From: Campylobacter bilis
GTDB taxonomy: Bacteria; Campylobacterota; Campylobacteria; Campylobacterales; Campylobacteraceae
Length of the DNA: 64,000 nucleotides
Assembly: GCF_016806695.1 (NCBI RefSeq)
Contig: NZ_WUED01000009.1
Coordinates: 1-64,000 of the forward strand
Reading direction: 5' to 3'
Every line of letters begins with the position of its first letter. Position 1 is the stretch's first letter. Of this stretch, positions 16,977-26,270 are shown piece after piece. The translations under genes and the position numbers were made by a program. The notes beneath the pieces were generated by a model. That model worked only from the letters and a program-made list of their open reading frames with translations, was not told the origin of the DNA and made no database searches.

Positions 16977-18509
16977 TTATTCCTTGACTTCTAAATTCCC
17001 CATCATGCCTAAATTCTCATGTTCTAAAATATGACAATGATACATTCTAAGGCCTGGAAAATCTTGTTTCATTCTAAGTCTTAATTCTTCATTAGGACGT
17101 ACGTTAATAGTGTCTCTTAAGGCTCTAAATTCAGCCTTTTTAACTTCGCCTTTAAATTTTGAAGAAATCAGTTCAAAATGCGTACCATGTATATGGAAAG
17201 GATGATCCATATGTGATTTATTAATCACTATCCAATCTTCAATAACTCCTACTTTAGAGTGTAAATCAATGCGTTGTAAATCATAAGTTTTACCATTGAT
17301 TAAAAACATAGAGGCAAGGGCGTTTTTTAATTCTTTTTCATTTTTATTCATTATGCCGTGCATTTGTGCGTGATCTTCACTCATAATGATTTCTTTAAAA
17401 TCATTAGGTTCTTCTAAAGGCTTGAAAGTTCTTAATTTATTTGGAAGTTTTAATTCTTCTTTTTTAAGGTTAATATCGGCTAAAAAGAGTGTGTTTGGAT
17501 CTTCTTTTACAAGCATTTTATCTCTATCATAATAAGTACTTTGAAGTTTAAATTTTCCGCCTTTTGGAGCATGGATTAGAAGTTCGACACGTGAAGCAGG
17601 ATTTAAAAAAATTTCTTCTTTAAAAATTGGTTTTTCTATAAGCCCTCCATCTGTACCAACAAGTATAAATTGTGCGCCTTTTATGCGTAAATTCAAATAT
17701 CTAGCCGCAGTTGCATTATAAATGCGTATGCGTTGGTTTGTAGCAAGTTCTATTTGAGGTTGATATTGTCCATTAATGAGTACGAATTCACCTTCTCTGC
17801 CATTGAGCCAATCATTTAAAGTATTATTAGGAATTTGGGCGTTTTGATCAAGACGTAAATCGCTTATCATTAGATCTTTTTCTTTAAGATGGCTTAAAGC
17901 ATCTTCTTTAGCTTTGATGACAAAAGTTCCTGCTAAACCCATGAAAACTTGCTTGGAAGTGATAAAATGAGGATGTGGATGGTACCAATAAGTTCCAGCA
18001 CTATTTTGCGGGATTTTAAAGCGATATGTTTTTTCTTCGCCTGCTAAGATAGGATCATGAGGGCTGCCATCTTGATCAGCGGGTACGAGCACACCATGCC
18101 AATGTATAGTTGTGGGTTCTTTGAGTTTGTTTTTAACTAAAATTTCAAGTTTATCCCCTTCAAAAACTTCTATTTTTGGACCAGGTATTAAGCCATTGTA
18201 GGTATAAAATTTTGTTTTTTTGCCTTTAATGAGTTCTATATAGCTTTCTTTAATTTCTAATGTTGCACGAAAAATATTTTTTTCATTGCTTTCGTTTTTA
18301 AGTAAAGGTAAGGGCTTTAAAATTTGATTTTTAGGAAAAGCTTGTGGATCTAAAAGTTTTAGATTTTTTGGAGCAAATTCTATAAAAGATGTATCTATGT
18401 CAGTATTATTGTGAGTGTCGTGTCCGTGATGATGCATAGGATTTGCATAAGCTATACCTATACTAGCTAAACTTAGTGCATTTAATTTTAAAAAATTTCT
18501 TCTATTCAT
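16977..18509 (-). CDS. cueO: Periplasmic multicopper oxidase, CueO-like
   Basis: A copper-detoxifying oxidase (C. jejuni Cj1516) that oxidises Cu(I) in the periplasm. A Tat signal (NRRNFLKLNALSLASIG) lies at residues 2-18, so it is exported folded. All four copper-binding segments are present: HWHGVLVP, YWYHPHPH, HPFHIHGTHF and the type-1 site MYHCHILEHE. 510 residues. It is divergent from nspC, and its stop is one base from the moaD start (16975). It lacks the long Met-rich insert of E. coli CueO. Confidence 0.92.
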   Translation of the reverse strand: MNRRNFLKLNALSLASIGIAYANPMHHHGHDTHNNTDIDTSFIEFAPKNLKLLDPQAFPKNQILKPLPLLKNESNEKNIFRATLEIKESYIELIKGKKTKFYTYNGLIPGPKIEVFEGDKLEILVKNKLKEPTTIHWHGVLVPADQDGSPHDPILAGEEKTYRFKIPQNSAGTYWYHPHPHFITSKQVFMGLAGTFVIKAKEDALSHLKEKDLMISDLRLDQNAQIPNNTLNDWLNGREGEFVLINGQYQPQIELATNQRIRIYNATAARYLNLRIKGAQFILVGTDGGLIEKPIFKEEIFLNPASRVELLIHAPKGGKFKLQSTYYDRDKMLVKEDPNTLFLADINLKKEELKLPNKLRTFKPLEEPNDFKEIIMSEDHAQMHGIMNKNEKELKNALASMFLINGKTYDLQRIDLHSKVGVIEDWIVINKSHMDHPFHIHGTHFELISSKFKGEVKKAEFRALRDTINVRPNEELRLRMKQDFPGLRMYHCHILEHENLGMMGNLEVKE

Positions 18510-18644
18510 TATATTTTATTATTCTCCTTTTTAATATTGATTTTTTAATATTATAGTTATTACTTATTTAATTTTAGTAAATATTTGCTTTGAAAATTGA
18601 CTTTAATTTTGTTATGATTTTAAGAATTAAATTAAGGAAAAATA

Positions 18645-19793
18645 ATGTTTTATCAAAATGTTCAAACACCGGTTTATATCTTAGAAGAGGATAAATTAAG
18701 AAAAAATTGTGAAATTTTGGCCAAAGTAGGTGAAAAAAGCGGTGCAAAAGTGCTTTTAGCTTTAAAGGGTTTTGCTTTTTCAGGAGCGATGAAAATTGTA
18801 GCACAATATTTAGAGGGTTCAACTTGTAGTGGGCTTTGGGAAGCAAAATTCGCTAAAGAATACATGGATAAAGAAATTCATACTTATTCTCCTGCTTTTA
18901 AAGAAGATGAGATAGAACAAATAGCAAATTTATCCCATCATATTGTGTTTAATTCTTTAAATCAATTTTATAAATTTAAAGACAAAACCCAAGAGAATTC
19001 CATAGGGCTTCGTTGTAATCTTGAATTTTCTATCGCTCCAAAAGAGCTTTATAATCCTTGTGGGAAATATTCAAGATTAGGAATTCGTGCTAAGGATTTA
19101 GAAAATGCAGATTTAAGTTGTGTAAAAGGACTTCATTTTCATGCCCTTTGTGAAGAGAGTGCACAGTCTTTAGAACAGGTTTTAAAAGTTTTTGAATTAA
19201 AATTTGGTAAATGGATTAAGCAAATGCAATGGGTGAATTTTGGCGGAGGGCACCATATTACAAAAAAAGGCTATGATGTAGAAAAACTTATAGCTTTATG
19301 TCAAAATTTTAGTGATAAATATGGGGTGCAGGTTTATCTTGAACCTGGTGAAGCAGTAGGATGGCAAACAGGAAATTTAGTCGCTAGTGTTATAGACATC
19401 ATAGAAAATGAAAAACAAATTGCTATTTTAGATACTTCAAGCGAGGCACATATGCCAGATACTATTATCATGCCTTATATGAGCGAGGTTTTAAATGCAA
19501 GGAATTTAACCACAAGAGACAATGAAAAAATTTCAGAATTAAAAGACAATGAATTTGCTTATTTGCTTACAGGAAACACTTGTTTAGCAGGAGATGTGAT
19601 GGGAGAATATGCCTTTAGTAAAAAACTTCAAATCGGAGATAAAATCGTTTTTTTAGATCAAATTCATTATACCATTGTCAAAAACACGACTTTTAATGGG
19701 GTAAAACTTCCTAATTTAATGCTTTTAAATACTAAAAATGAGCTTCAAATGATAAGAGAATTTTCTTATAAAGATTATGCTTTAAGGAATTAA
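18645..19793 (+). CDS. nspC: Carboxynorspermidine/carboxyspermidine decarboxylase
   Basis: A PLP enzyme that decarboxylates carboxyspermidine in the alternative spermidine route used by Campylobacter. The PLP lysine is K41 in LALKGFAF. The C-terminal active-site segment TGNTCLAGDVMG carries the Cys and Asp expected in this alanine-racemase-fold group. 382 residues, ATG after AAGGAAAAAT. It corresponds to Cj1515c. Confidence 0.92.
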   Translation: MFYQNVQTPVYILEEDKLRKNCEILAKVGEKSGAKVLLALKGFAFSGAMKIVAQYLEGSTCSGLWEAKFAKEYMDKEIHTYSPAFKEDEIEQIANLSHHIVFNSLNQFYKFKDKTQENSIGLRCNLEFSIAPKELYNPCGKYSRLGIRAKDLENADLSCVKGLHFHALCEESAQSLEQVLKVFELKFGKWIKQMQWVNFGGGHHITKKGYDVEKLIALCQNFSDKYGVQVYLEPGEAVGWQTGNLVASVIDIIENEKQIAILDTSSEAHMPDTIIMPYMSEVLNARNLTTRDNEKISELKDNEFAYLLTGNTCLAGDVMGEYAFSKKLQIGDKIVFLDQIHYTIVKNTTFNGVKLPNLMLLNTKNELQMIREFSYKDYALRN

Positions 19794-20103
19794 TATTATT
19801 TTAATTTGCATAAAATAATGCTATGAGTTCATAAGAGCATAAAAACAATTATAAGATATAAAGCTTGGATTTTTTAAGACATTAAAGGATTATTAAAATC
19901 CTATTTTTAATTATTTAATATTAGTTTTTTATATCTTAACTATTGTAAAAATTTTATTTAAATTCAGTAATTTTTAAATTAAATAGTACTAAGATAAATC
20001 GATTCAAAAATCAATTTTAACGGATATTTAGGCATATTTTGCATAATATTATTTTCATTGATTAAAGTTGTTTTTGAAAATTTGCAATACTTGGGAAATT
20101 GGA
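19794..20103. promoter_or_regulatory. Regulatory spacer before the formate dehydrogenase operon
   Basis: About 310 non-coding bases. Contents I can support: a small hairpin (AGGATT/AATCCT, 19886-19902) with a T-run that may terminate nspC, and an 11-base inverted repeat, TAAGATATAAA at 19852-19862 and its reverse complement at 19928-19938, flanking that hairpin. A CATAAT-type -10 candidate lies near 20042-20048. The repeat could be two operator half-sites or an outer stem; no regulator can be named from sequence. Confidence 0.4.
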
Positions 20104-20805
20104 ATGGATTTAGAAAAATTAAGATTGGCTAGAAGTCTTTATTATCAATGTCTAGGAGAGCTTTTTATCTTTTCGTTTTCTAAGAAGAGATTGTCAAAAT
20201 TACAAGAGTATTTAAAGACAATGCAAGAATGTTTATTTGATGAAAGTTTAAAATTAAATTTTAATATTTTACTCAAGCATTTAGAGGGTGAAAATTCTAT
20301 TGAAATGTTTTTCAAAGAATATGATTTATTATTTTTAGGTCTTAAAAATAATATCGCAATGACTTTTTCTTATATTGAAGAAGGTTTTGAAAACTCTACT
20401 CCTTTACTTTGTGTGCGTCAAATTTTAGCTAAAAGTAAAATAAGAGCTAATGAGAAATTTTTCAAAGAAGGAGAAGACAATGTGGGGTTTTGTTTATTAT
20501 TAATGAGTGAATTTTTAAGACAGGGTGAAGAGGATTTAGCTAAAGAACTTTTTGAAAAAGTGATCAATAAAAATATAGAGGAGTTTTTAGGCGATATTTT
20601 AAATCATGAAAATGCTAATTTATACAAAGAAGTTGCCAAAATTGCAATGGCTTTTATGCAATTTGAAAGAATTTGTTTTAATACAGAAAAATCAATAAAA
20701 ACAAATTCTAAAAAAGTGCAAAATGATCTCTCACGTTCAGAATTTTTAAGAAGAGAGGCAAATAAACAAAGGAGGACTCTTGAAAAATCGCAGAGAATTT
20801 CTTAA
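20104..20805 (+). CDS. TorD/DmsD-like chaperone for formate dehydrogenase
   Basis: An all-helical 233-residue protein of the TorD/DmsD redox-enzyme maturation family, positioned like Cj1514c directly before the formate dehydrogenase genes. It probably holds the FdhA precursor and guards its Tat signal until the cofactor is inserted. The longer in-frame reading from 20068 starts with TTG. I prefer ATG 20104 (MDLEKLRLARSLYY), although its ribosome-binding site is weak. The last roughly 40 residues are basic and serine-rich. The end overlaps the next gene by 26 bases. Confidence 0.78.
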   Translation: MDLEKLRLARSLYYQCLGELFIFSFSKKRLSKLQEYLKTMQECLFDESLKLNFNILLKHLEGENSIEMFFKEYDLLFLGLKNNIAMTFSYIEEGFENSTPLLCVRQILAKSKIRANEKFFKEGEDNVGFCLLLMSEFLRQGEEDLAKELFEKVINKNIEEFLGDILNHENANLYKEVAKIAMAFMQFERICFNTEKSIKTNSKKVQNDLSRSEFLRREANKQRRTLEKSQRIS

Positions 20806-20971
20806 AAAATCCGCTCTTGCCTTAGGGGCTGCTAGCATGCTTGGTAGTACAAGTTTAGCTTTGGCTAAAAATGAGGAAAGAAAAGATTTATTAAAGGGTA
20901 AAAGCAAGAAAAAAGAAGTACTTTTTCAAAGAAGTGCTAATTGGGAAAATTATTATACAAAGGCTCAATGA
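20780..20971 (+). CDS. Small Tat-signal protein of the formate dehydrogenase operon
   Basis: A 63-residue protein made mostly of a Tat signal (NRREFLKKSALALGAASML) and a short lysine-rich tail. Such small genes regularly precede fdhA in Campylobacterota (Cj1513c in C. jejuni); their role is not established. The start is TTG with a strong AAGGAGG. The stop overlaps the fdhA start. It may be a structural or assembly partner of the periplasmic enzyme. Confidence 0.85.
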   Translation: MKNRREFLKKSALALGAASMLGSTSLALAKNEERKDLLKGKSKKKEVLFQRSANWENYYTKAQ

Positions 20972-23775
20972 TGTTAAATGTGAATGAAAATATTAAACTT
21001 ACGCGGCGTTCTTTTCTTAAAATGGCAATGCTTTCTAGCTTGGCAAGCCCTTTGCTTGCTAGAAATGAGACTTTACGAGAAGCTAGTGCTGAGGAACTTA
21101 AAGAAGCTTATGAAGGCAGTAAAAAGGTAAAAACAGTCTGCACGGCTTGTTCTGTTGGTTGTGGGATTATTGCAGAGGTGCAAAATGGGGTTTGGGTGCG
21201 TCAAGAAATTGCCCAGGATCATCCTATAAGTTTAGGCGGACATTGTTGCAAGGGTTCTGATATGATTGATATGGTGCGTTCACATGTGCGTTTGAAATAT
21301 CCTATGAAAAAAGAAAAAGGAGTGTGGAAACGCATAAGCTATGAGCAAGCCTTAGATGAAATTGGAGAAAAGCTTGCTAATTACCGCAAAGAAAATCCTG
21401 AAAGCGTGATGTTTTTAGGATCGGCAAAAATGAGTAATGAGCAAGCTTATTATGTACGGAAATTTGCAGCATTTTTTGGTACTAATAATATAGATCATCA
21501 AGCTAGAATTTGACACAGCGCAACAGTCGCCGGTGTGGCGAATACATTTGGTTATGGCGCTATGACAAACCATCTTGGAGATATTCAAAGAACTAAATGC
21601 ATTATTATCATTGGGGCAAATCCAGCTGTAAACCACCCTGTAGGCTTTAGACATTTTTTAAAAGCCAAGGAAAAAGGTGCTAAGCTTATTGTTGTAGATC
21701 CTAGATTTACAAAGAGTGCGGCAAAGGCAGATATTTATGCAAGAATACGTCCAGGAACAGATATTGCCTTTATGTATGGAATGTTAAAAATCATTTTTGA
21801 TGAGGGTTTAGAAGATGTTAAATACCTTGATGAAAGGGTTTTTGGGATAGATAAAATCCGTGAAGAAGCTGCAAAATGGACAGCAGAAGAAGTAGAAAAT
21901 GTCACAGGTATTTCTAAGGAGCTTTTGGTACAAATCACTCATGAAGTAGCTAAAAACAAGCCCGCCACACTCATTTGGGCCATGGGTTTAACTCAGCATA
22001 CTGTAGGTACTTCAAACACGCGTTTAGCGCCTATTGTGCAAATGGTACTTGGAAATATAGGCAAATTTGGGGGTGGTGTTAATATTTTGCGTGGGCATGA
22101 TAATGTCCAAGGAGCTTCAGATATGGCATGTTTGAGTGAAAATTTGCCCGGTTATTATCCTTTAAATGAGGCGACTTGGAGGTATTATGCTAAGATTTGG
22201 GGTGTGGATTATGATTGGCTTTTGGGGAATTTTCTTAGCAAGGATTGGATGCATAAAACAGGCTTAACTCTTGCTAGATGGTGGGCAGCAGCTTTAGATG
22301 GTAAAGGTGGAAATGATGCAGTAGATAATGCAGGAACGCCTTTAAAAGCTTTAGTGGTTATGGGTAATGGCATTACTTCAACTGCACAGCAAGTTAAAGT
22401 CAAAGAAGGTTTAGAAGCTTTAGAACTTCTTGTTTTAGCCGATCCTTTTGTAAATGAAGCAGGCATTATTTCAGAAAAAGAAGATGGAATTTATCTTTTG
22501 CCAGCAGCGACACAGTTTGAAAGCAGTGGAAGTGTAACTGCTACAAATCGTAGCGGGCAATGGAGATTTAAGGTTATAGATCCTCTTTATGAGAGTATAG
22601 AAGATCAAGAGATTTTATTTGAACTTGCTAAAAGACTTGGTTTTTATGAAGATTTTACTAAAACTTTGCGTGATGAAAAAAATGAAATTGTTTGGCCTGA
22701 AAACGCTACAAGAGAATTTGCAAGAGCTATTAGAAGTATAGGGCTTAATGGATGGAGTCCTGAAAGGCTTAAAAAACATGCTTTACATTGGGATAAATTT
22801 GATGAAGTGAGTTTAGAGGGAAAAGATGAGGTTGCAGGAGAATATTATGGGCTTCCTTGGCCTTGTTGGAATGATAAGCATCCAGGTTCTCCTGTGCTTT
22901 ATAATACAGATATTGAAGTAGCAAAAGGTGGCATGGGATTTAGGAATAATTTTGGACTTGAGTATGAGGGTGAGAGTTTATTAGCTAAAAATGCCCCATT
23001 AAATTCATTCATTGATACAGGTTATCCCCAAATTACTAAAGATAATATAGAAAAAGTTTTAGGTATAACTTTAAGTGCAGAAGAAAAAGCTAAAATGGGG
23101 GCTATTTGGTCTTATGATGATAGTAATATTATAGTAAATAAATGCATGCAAAAAGGTATTGTTCCTTATGGAAATGCAAAGGCTAGGGCTGTTGTTTGGA
23201 CTTTTAAAGATAAAATTCCACTCCATCGCGAACCCCTTCATTCTCCAAGAAATGATCTAGTTCAAAAATATCCTAGTTTTGAGGATCAAAAAGCACTTTA
23301 TCGTGTGGATACGCGATTTATTTCCGTGCAGCAGGCTAAGGATTATTCTAAAGAATTTCCTTTAAATTTAGTCACAGCAAGACTTGTGAATTTAAATGGT
23401 GCTGGTATGGAAAATAGAGCTTCTATGTATTTGGCACGTTTGACGCCTGAAATGTTTTGTGAAATCCATCCTCAATTAGCCAAAGAACAAAATATTAAAG
23501 CAGGGGATATGATTTGGTTACATTCTCCAGAAGGGACTAAAATTTATGTCAGAGCTAAGATAAATCCAGGTGTGGCTAAAGATATGATTTTTTTACCTTT
23601 TCATTTTACGGGTGTAATGCAAGGTGTGGATTTAACACATAATTTTCCTAAAGGCACTAAACCTTATGCGAGTGGAGAAAGTGCTAATACTATAACAAAT
23701 TATGGCTATGATATCATGTGTCAGATTCCCGAAACTAAAGGTGGGCTTTGTAGGATTAGTAAGGATGGAAAATGA
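20968..23775 (+). CDS. fdhA: Formate dehydrogenase alpha subunit, selenoprotein
   Basis: The catalytic subunit of the periplasmic formate dehydrogenase, oxidising formate to CO2. A Tat signal (LTRRSFLKMAML) is at the N-terminus, and a [4Fe-4S] site starts at CTACSVGCG. An in-frame TGA at 21511-21513 (residue 182) sits in the conserved context QARI-U-HSATVAG, where the family carries the metal-binding Sec or Cys. Both sides of the TGA read in the same frame and give a full 935-residue enzyme. The sequence after TGA can fold as a hairpin (CAC/GTG and GCG/CGC pairs around CAACAGT), as expected for a bacterial SECIS. ATGs at 20968 and 20971 are both possible. The metal is molybdenum or tungsten. 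Confidence 0.95.
21511..21541 (+). promoter_or_regulatory. Sec-UGA codon and candidate bSECIS of fdhA
   Basis: A UGA codon followed directly by a short potential stem (CAC with GTG, then GCG with CGC) closing on the loop CAACAGT. This agrees in place and size with SelB-binding elements in other formate dehydrogenase genes. The pairing is read by eye only. Confidence 0.65.
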
Positions 23776-24413
23776 GTCAGGTGAATTTTAAAAATTTAGA
23801 GAAAGAACGCTTGAAATTTTTTTGTGATAATGAGCGTTGTATTGATTGTAATGGTTGTGCAGTAGCTTGCGATGAGGCGCATGAGCTTCCTATTAATATC
23901 CGTCGCCGTCGTGTGATTACTTTAAATGAAGGGATTAAAGGAAAAGAGCTTTCTACTTCTATTTCTTGTATGCATTGTGATGATGCGCCTTGTTCTATTG
24001 TTTGTCCTGTGGATTGTTTTTATATTCGTGCTGATGGTATTGTTTTGCATGATAAAGAGATTTGCATAGGTTGTGGGTATTGTTTGTATGCATGTCCTTT
24101 TGGTGCACCTCAGTTTCCAAAAGATAGTGTTTTTGTAAATAAGGGCATTATGGATAAATGTACTATGTGTGCGGGTGGTCCTGAGGCGACTAATTCAGAA
24201 AAAGAAAGAAAACTTTATGGACAAAATCGTATTGCAGAGGGTAAGGTACCTGTATGTGCAGCAATGTGTTCAACAAAAGCACTTTTAGTGGGTGAAAGCT
24301 TTAAAATCGAAGAAATTTATCATAGCAGACTTATGAGTAGAAATTATGGTATTTCAAGCCCTTCACAAAGCTTGGAATGGAAGATAGCTTATACACAAAA
24401 GGAGCGTTTGTGA
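23772..24413 (+). CDS. fdhB: Formate dehydrogenase iron-sulfur subunit
   Basis: The electron-transfer subunit carrying four [4Fe-4S] clusters between FdhA and the cytochrome b. Cys groups: CIDCNGCAVAC (residues 23-33), CMHCDDAPCSIVCPVDC, CIGCGYCLYACPFG and CTMCAGG. 213 residues. The ATG overlaps the fdhA stop by 4 bases. Confidence 0.95.
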   Translation: MSQVNFKNLEKERLKFFCDNERCIDCNGCAVACDEAHELPINIRRRRVITLNEGIKGKELSTSISCMHCDDAPCSIVCPVDCFYIRADGIVLHDKEICIGCGYCLYACPFGAPQFPKDSVFVNKGIMDKCTMCAGGPEATNSEKERKLYGQNRIAEGKVPVCAAMCSTKALLVGESFKIEEIYHSRLMSRNYGISSPSQSLEWKIAYTQKERL

Positions 24414-25342
24414 AGAAAATTTTTATTATGCTTTTAGCAAATTTTATGAATTTGTTTGCTTATGGTAATGAAAGAATGGGACAAGATACGCAAATTTGGG
24501 ATTTTCACCGTATTAGTAATATTCCAAATTATGATACCTTTGGTAAGCTTTGGACAAGCTTGCAAGGCCAATATATAGCCACTATAGCTTTAATAGCTGT
24601 TATTTGTGTATTGGCTGCTTTTGCTTTACACTATATGGTAATAGGTCCTAAGCAATTTTCCCATAAAGGAAAGAAAATTTATACTTTTACTTTATTTGAA
24701 AGAATTTTTCATTTCATTGCGGCGATTTCTTGGGTGATTTTAGTACCAACGGGTTTTATTATGATGTTTGGATCGACTTTTGGGGGAGGGGTTTTTGTCA
24801 GAGTGTGTAAAAATTTACATGCTTTTGCAACGGTTTTATTTATCATTTCTATAATACCTATGTTTTTATGGTGGATTAAAAGAATGCTTCCTGCAAGCTA
24901 TGATATTAGATGGATGATGATTGTTGGAGGTTATTTAAGTAGAATAAAGCGTCCAATACCTGCTGGTAAGTTTAACTTTGGTCAAAAGTCTTGGTATTAT
25001 ATTGCTGTTTTTGGGGGATTTTTGATGATTGTTACAGGAGCATTTATGTATTTTCTTGATTTTGATTCTACTATAGTGCAAAGTTTTTTTGGTTTGAGTC
25101 AAATTGAACTTTTAAGAATTGCAGCCATTGTGCATAATTTTTTAGGTATAGTTTGTACAGTATTTTTTGGCATACATATTTATATGGCAGTATTTGCGAT
25201 TAAAGGCAGTATACATTCTATGATTAGCGGTTATAAGGAAGAAGAAGAGGTTTATATCCTGCATTCTTATTGGTATAAAGAATTAAGTGCTAAAAAACAA
25301 ATTAAACCAAGCTTTTCTTACGATCCAAATATAAAAATTTAA
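24410..25342 (+). CDS. fdhC: Formate dehydrogenase cytochrome b subunit
   Basis: The membrane anchor that passes electrons from formate to menaquinone. An N-terminal signal-like helix is followed by four more hydrophobic helices; histidines suited to bind haem b lie in FERIFHFIAA, KNLHAFATV and AIVHNFLGI. I choose GTG 24410, which has GGAG upstream and overlaps the fdhB stop, over an in-frame ATG at 24377 inside fdhB. 310 residues. Confidence 0.9.
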   Translation: MKKIFIMLLANFMNLFAYGNERMGQDTQIWDFHRISNIPNYDTFGKLWTSLQGQYIATIALIAVICVLAAFALHYMVIGPKQFSHKGKKIYTFTLFERIFHFIAAISWVILVPTGFIMMFGSTFGGGVFVRVCKNLHAFATVLFIISIIPMFLWWIKRMLPASYDIRWMMIVGGYLSRIKRPIPAGKFNFGQKSWYYIAVFGGFLMIVTGAFMYFLDFDSTIVQSFFGLSQIELLRIAAIVHNFLGIVCTVFFGIHIYMAVFAIKGSIHSMISGYKEEEEVYILHSYWYKELSAKKQIKPSFSYDPNIKI

Positions 25343-25345
25343 TTT

Positions 25346-25373
25346 TTACTGCTATAAATTTTTATAGCAGTAA
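25346..25373 (+). terminator. Terminator after fdhABC
   Basis: A perfect 13-bp stem (arms at 25346-25358 and 25361-25373) with a 2-base loop, just after the fdhC stop and before fdhD. It separates the structural operon from fdhD-modE, though read-through is possible. Confidence 0.75.
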
Positions 25374-25487
25374 TTTCAAATTTTTTATCAGATTAATTTT
25401 CCATCAGGACTTCAAAACTCTTTATTCTTGGGATTTTGTTATTTATGTTTTTTTGATATAATATTAAAGATTTTTGTGAGGATAAAT

Positions 25488-26270
25488 ATGGAAGCGCTAT
25501 TTACTACTGAAATTTTAAAATATAAAGGGGAACATTGTTTTAAATGCGATGATACTTTAGTGCGTGAAATCAAACTTGAAATTTACATTAATGATAAAAA
25601 AGTAGGTGCTTTAATGGCAACCCCTGTGGATGAACAAGCTTTAGCTTTAGGGTATTTAATGAGTGAGAATATTATTGCAAAAGCGAGTGATGTTAAGAGT
25701 ATAGAAAGTAAAGATGATGGTATGAGTGTTCATATCAAAGCAAAAATTGATAAGAAAAATCTAGCAAAACTTAATGCCCAAGGTGTAGTAATTAGTGGTT
25801 GTGGTAGAGCACATACAGCAAATATTGATCCTGATGCTATTGAAGCGAGTAAAATTGTTTCTAAAGTTGCATTTAATAAAGATGAAATTTTAACTCAAAT
25901 GAGAACTTTTTATACCCAGTGTGAGCTTTATGAAAAAACAGGTTGTGTGCACACAGCTAAACTTTTTGTTGATGAAAAGACTTTTTTTATAGGCGAAGAC
26001 ATTGCGCAGCATAATACTATAGATAAGGCTTTAGGAAAAGCCCATTTAGCAGGGGTGAGTTTAGATCAATGTTTTTTAATGGTAAGTGGAAGATTGAGTT
26101 CAGAAATGGTGGCTAAAGCAATTATGCATAAAATTCCTGTGCTTGTTTCACGTACAGCTCCTACTTGTTTAGGCGTAATGATAGCTAGAAAATTTGATTT
26201 AACACTTTGTGGTTTTGCTAGAGAAGATAAGATAAATATTTATAGCGGGGGATTTAGAATCTATGGATAA
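25488..26270 (+). CDS. fdhD: Formate dehydrogenase sulfurtransferase FdhD
   Basis: Carries sulfur from a cysteine desulfurase to the molybdenum/tungsten cofactor before it enters FdhA. The active segment is VISGCGRAHTANIDP. It keeps the first Cys but has Arg-Ala-His where E. coli FdhD has a second Cys close by. The C-terminal cofactor-binding region (HNTIDKALGKA, VSGRLSSEMV) is typical. I choose ATG 25488, with AGGATAA upstream, over a longer reading from 25428. 260 residues. The end overlaps modE by 8 bases. Confidence 0.92.
   Translation: MEALFTTEILKYKGEHCFKCDDTLVREIKLEIYINDKKVGALMATPVDEQALALGYLMSENIIAKASDVKSIESKDDGMSVHIKAKIDKKNLAKLNAQGVVISGCGRAHTANIDPDAIEASKIVSKVAFNKDEILTQMRTFYTQCELYEKTGCVHTAKLFVDEKTFFIGEDIAQHNTIDKALGKAHLAGVSLDQCFLMVSGRLSSEMVAKAIMHKIPVLVSRTAPTCLGVMIARKFDLTLCGFAREDKINIYSGGFRIYG

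Noticed and set aside
18574-18846. 90-codon minus-strand ORF over the nspC start
   Set aside because: Antisense to the nspC N-terminus and AT-rich spacer; no family features.
21535-23775. Second half of fdhA as an independent gene
   Set aside because: It lacks a start signal and continues the frame of the first half across the Sec TGA.
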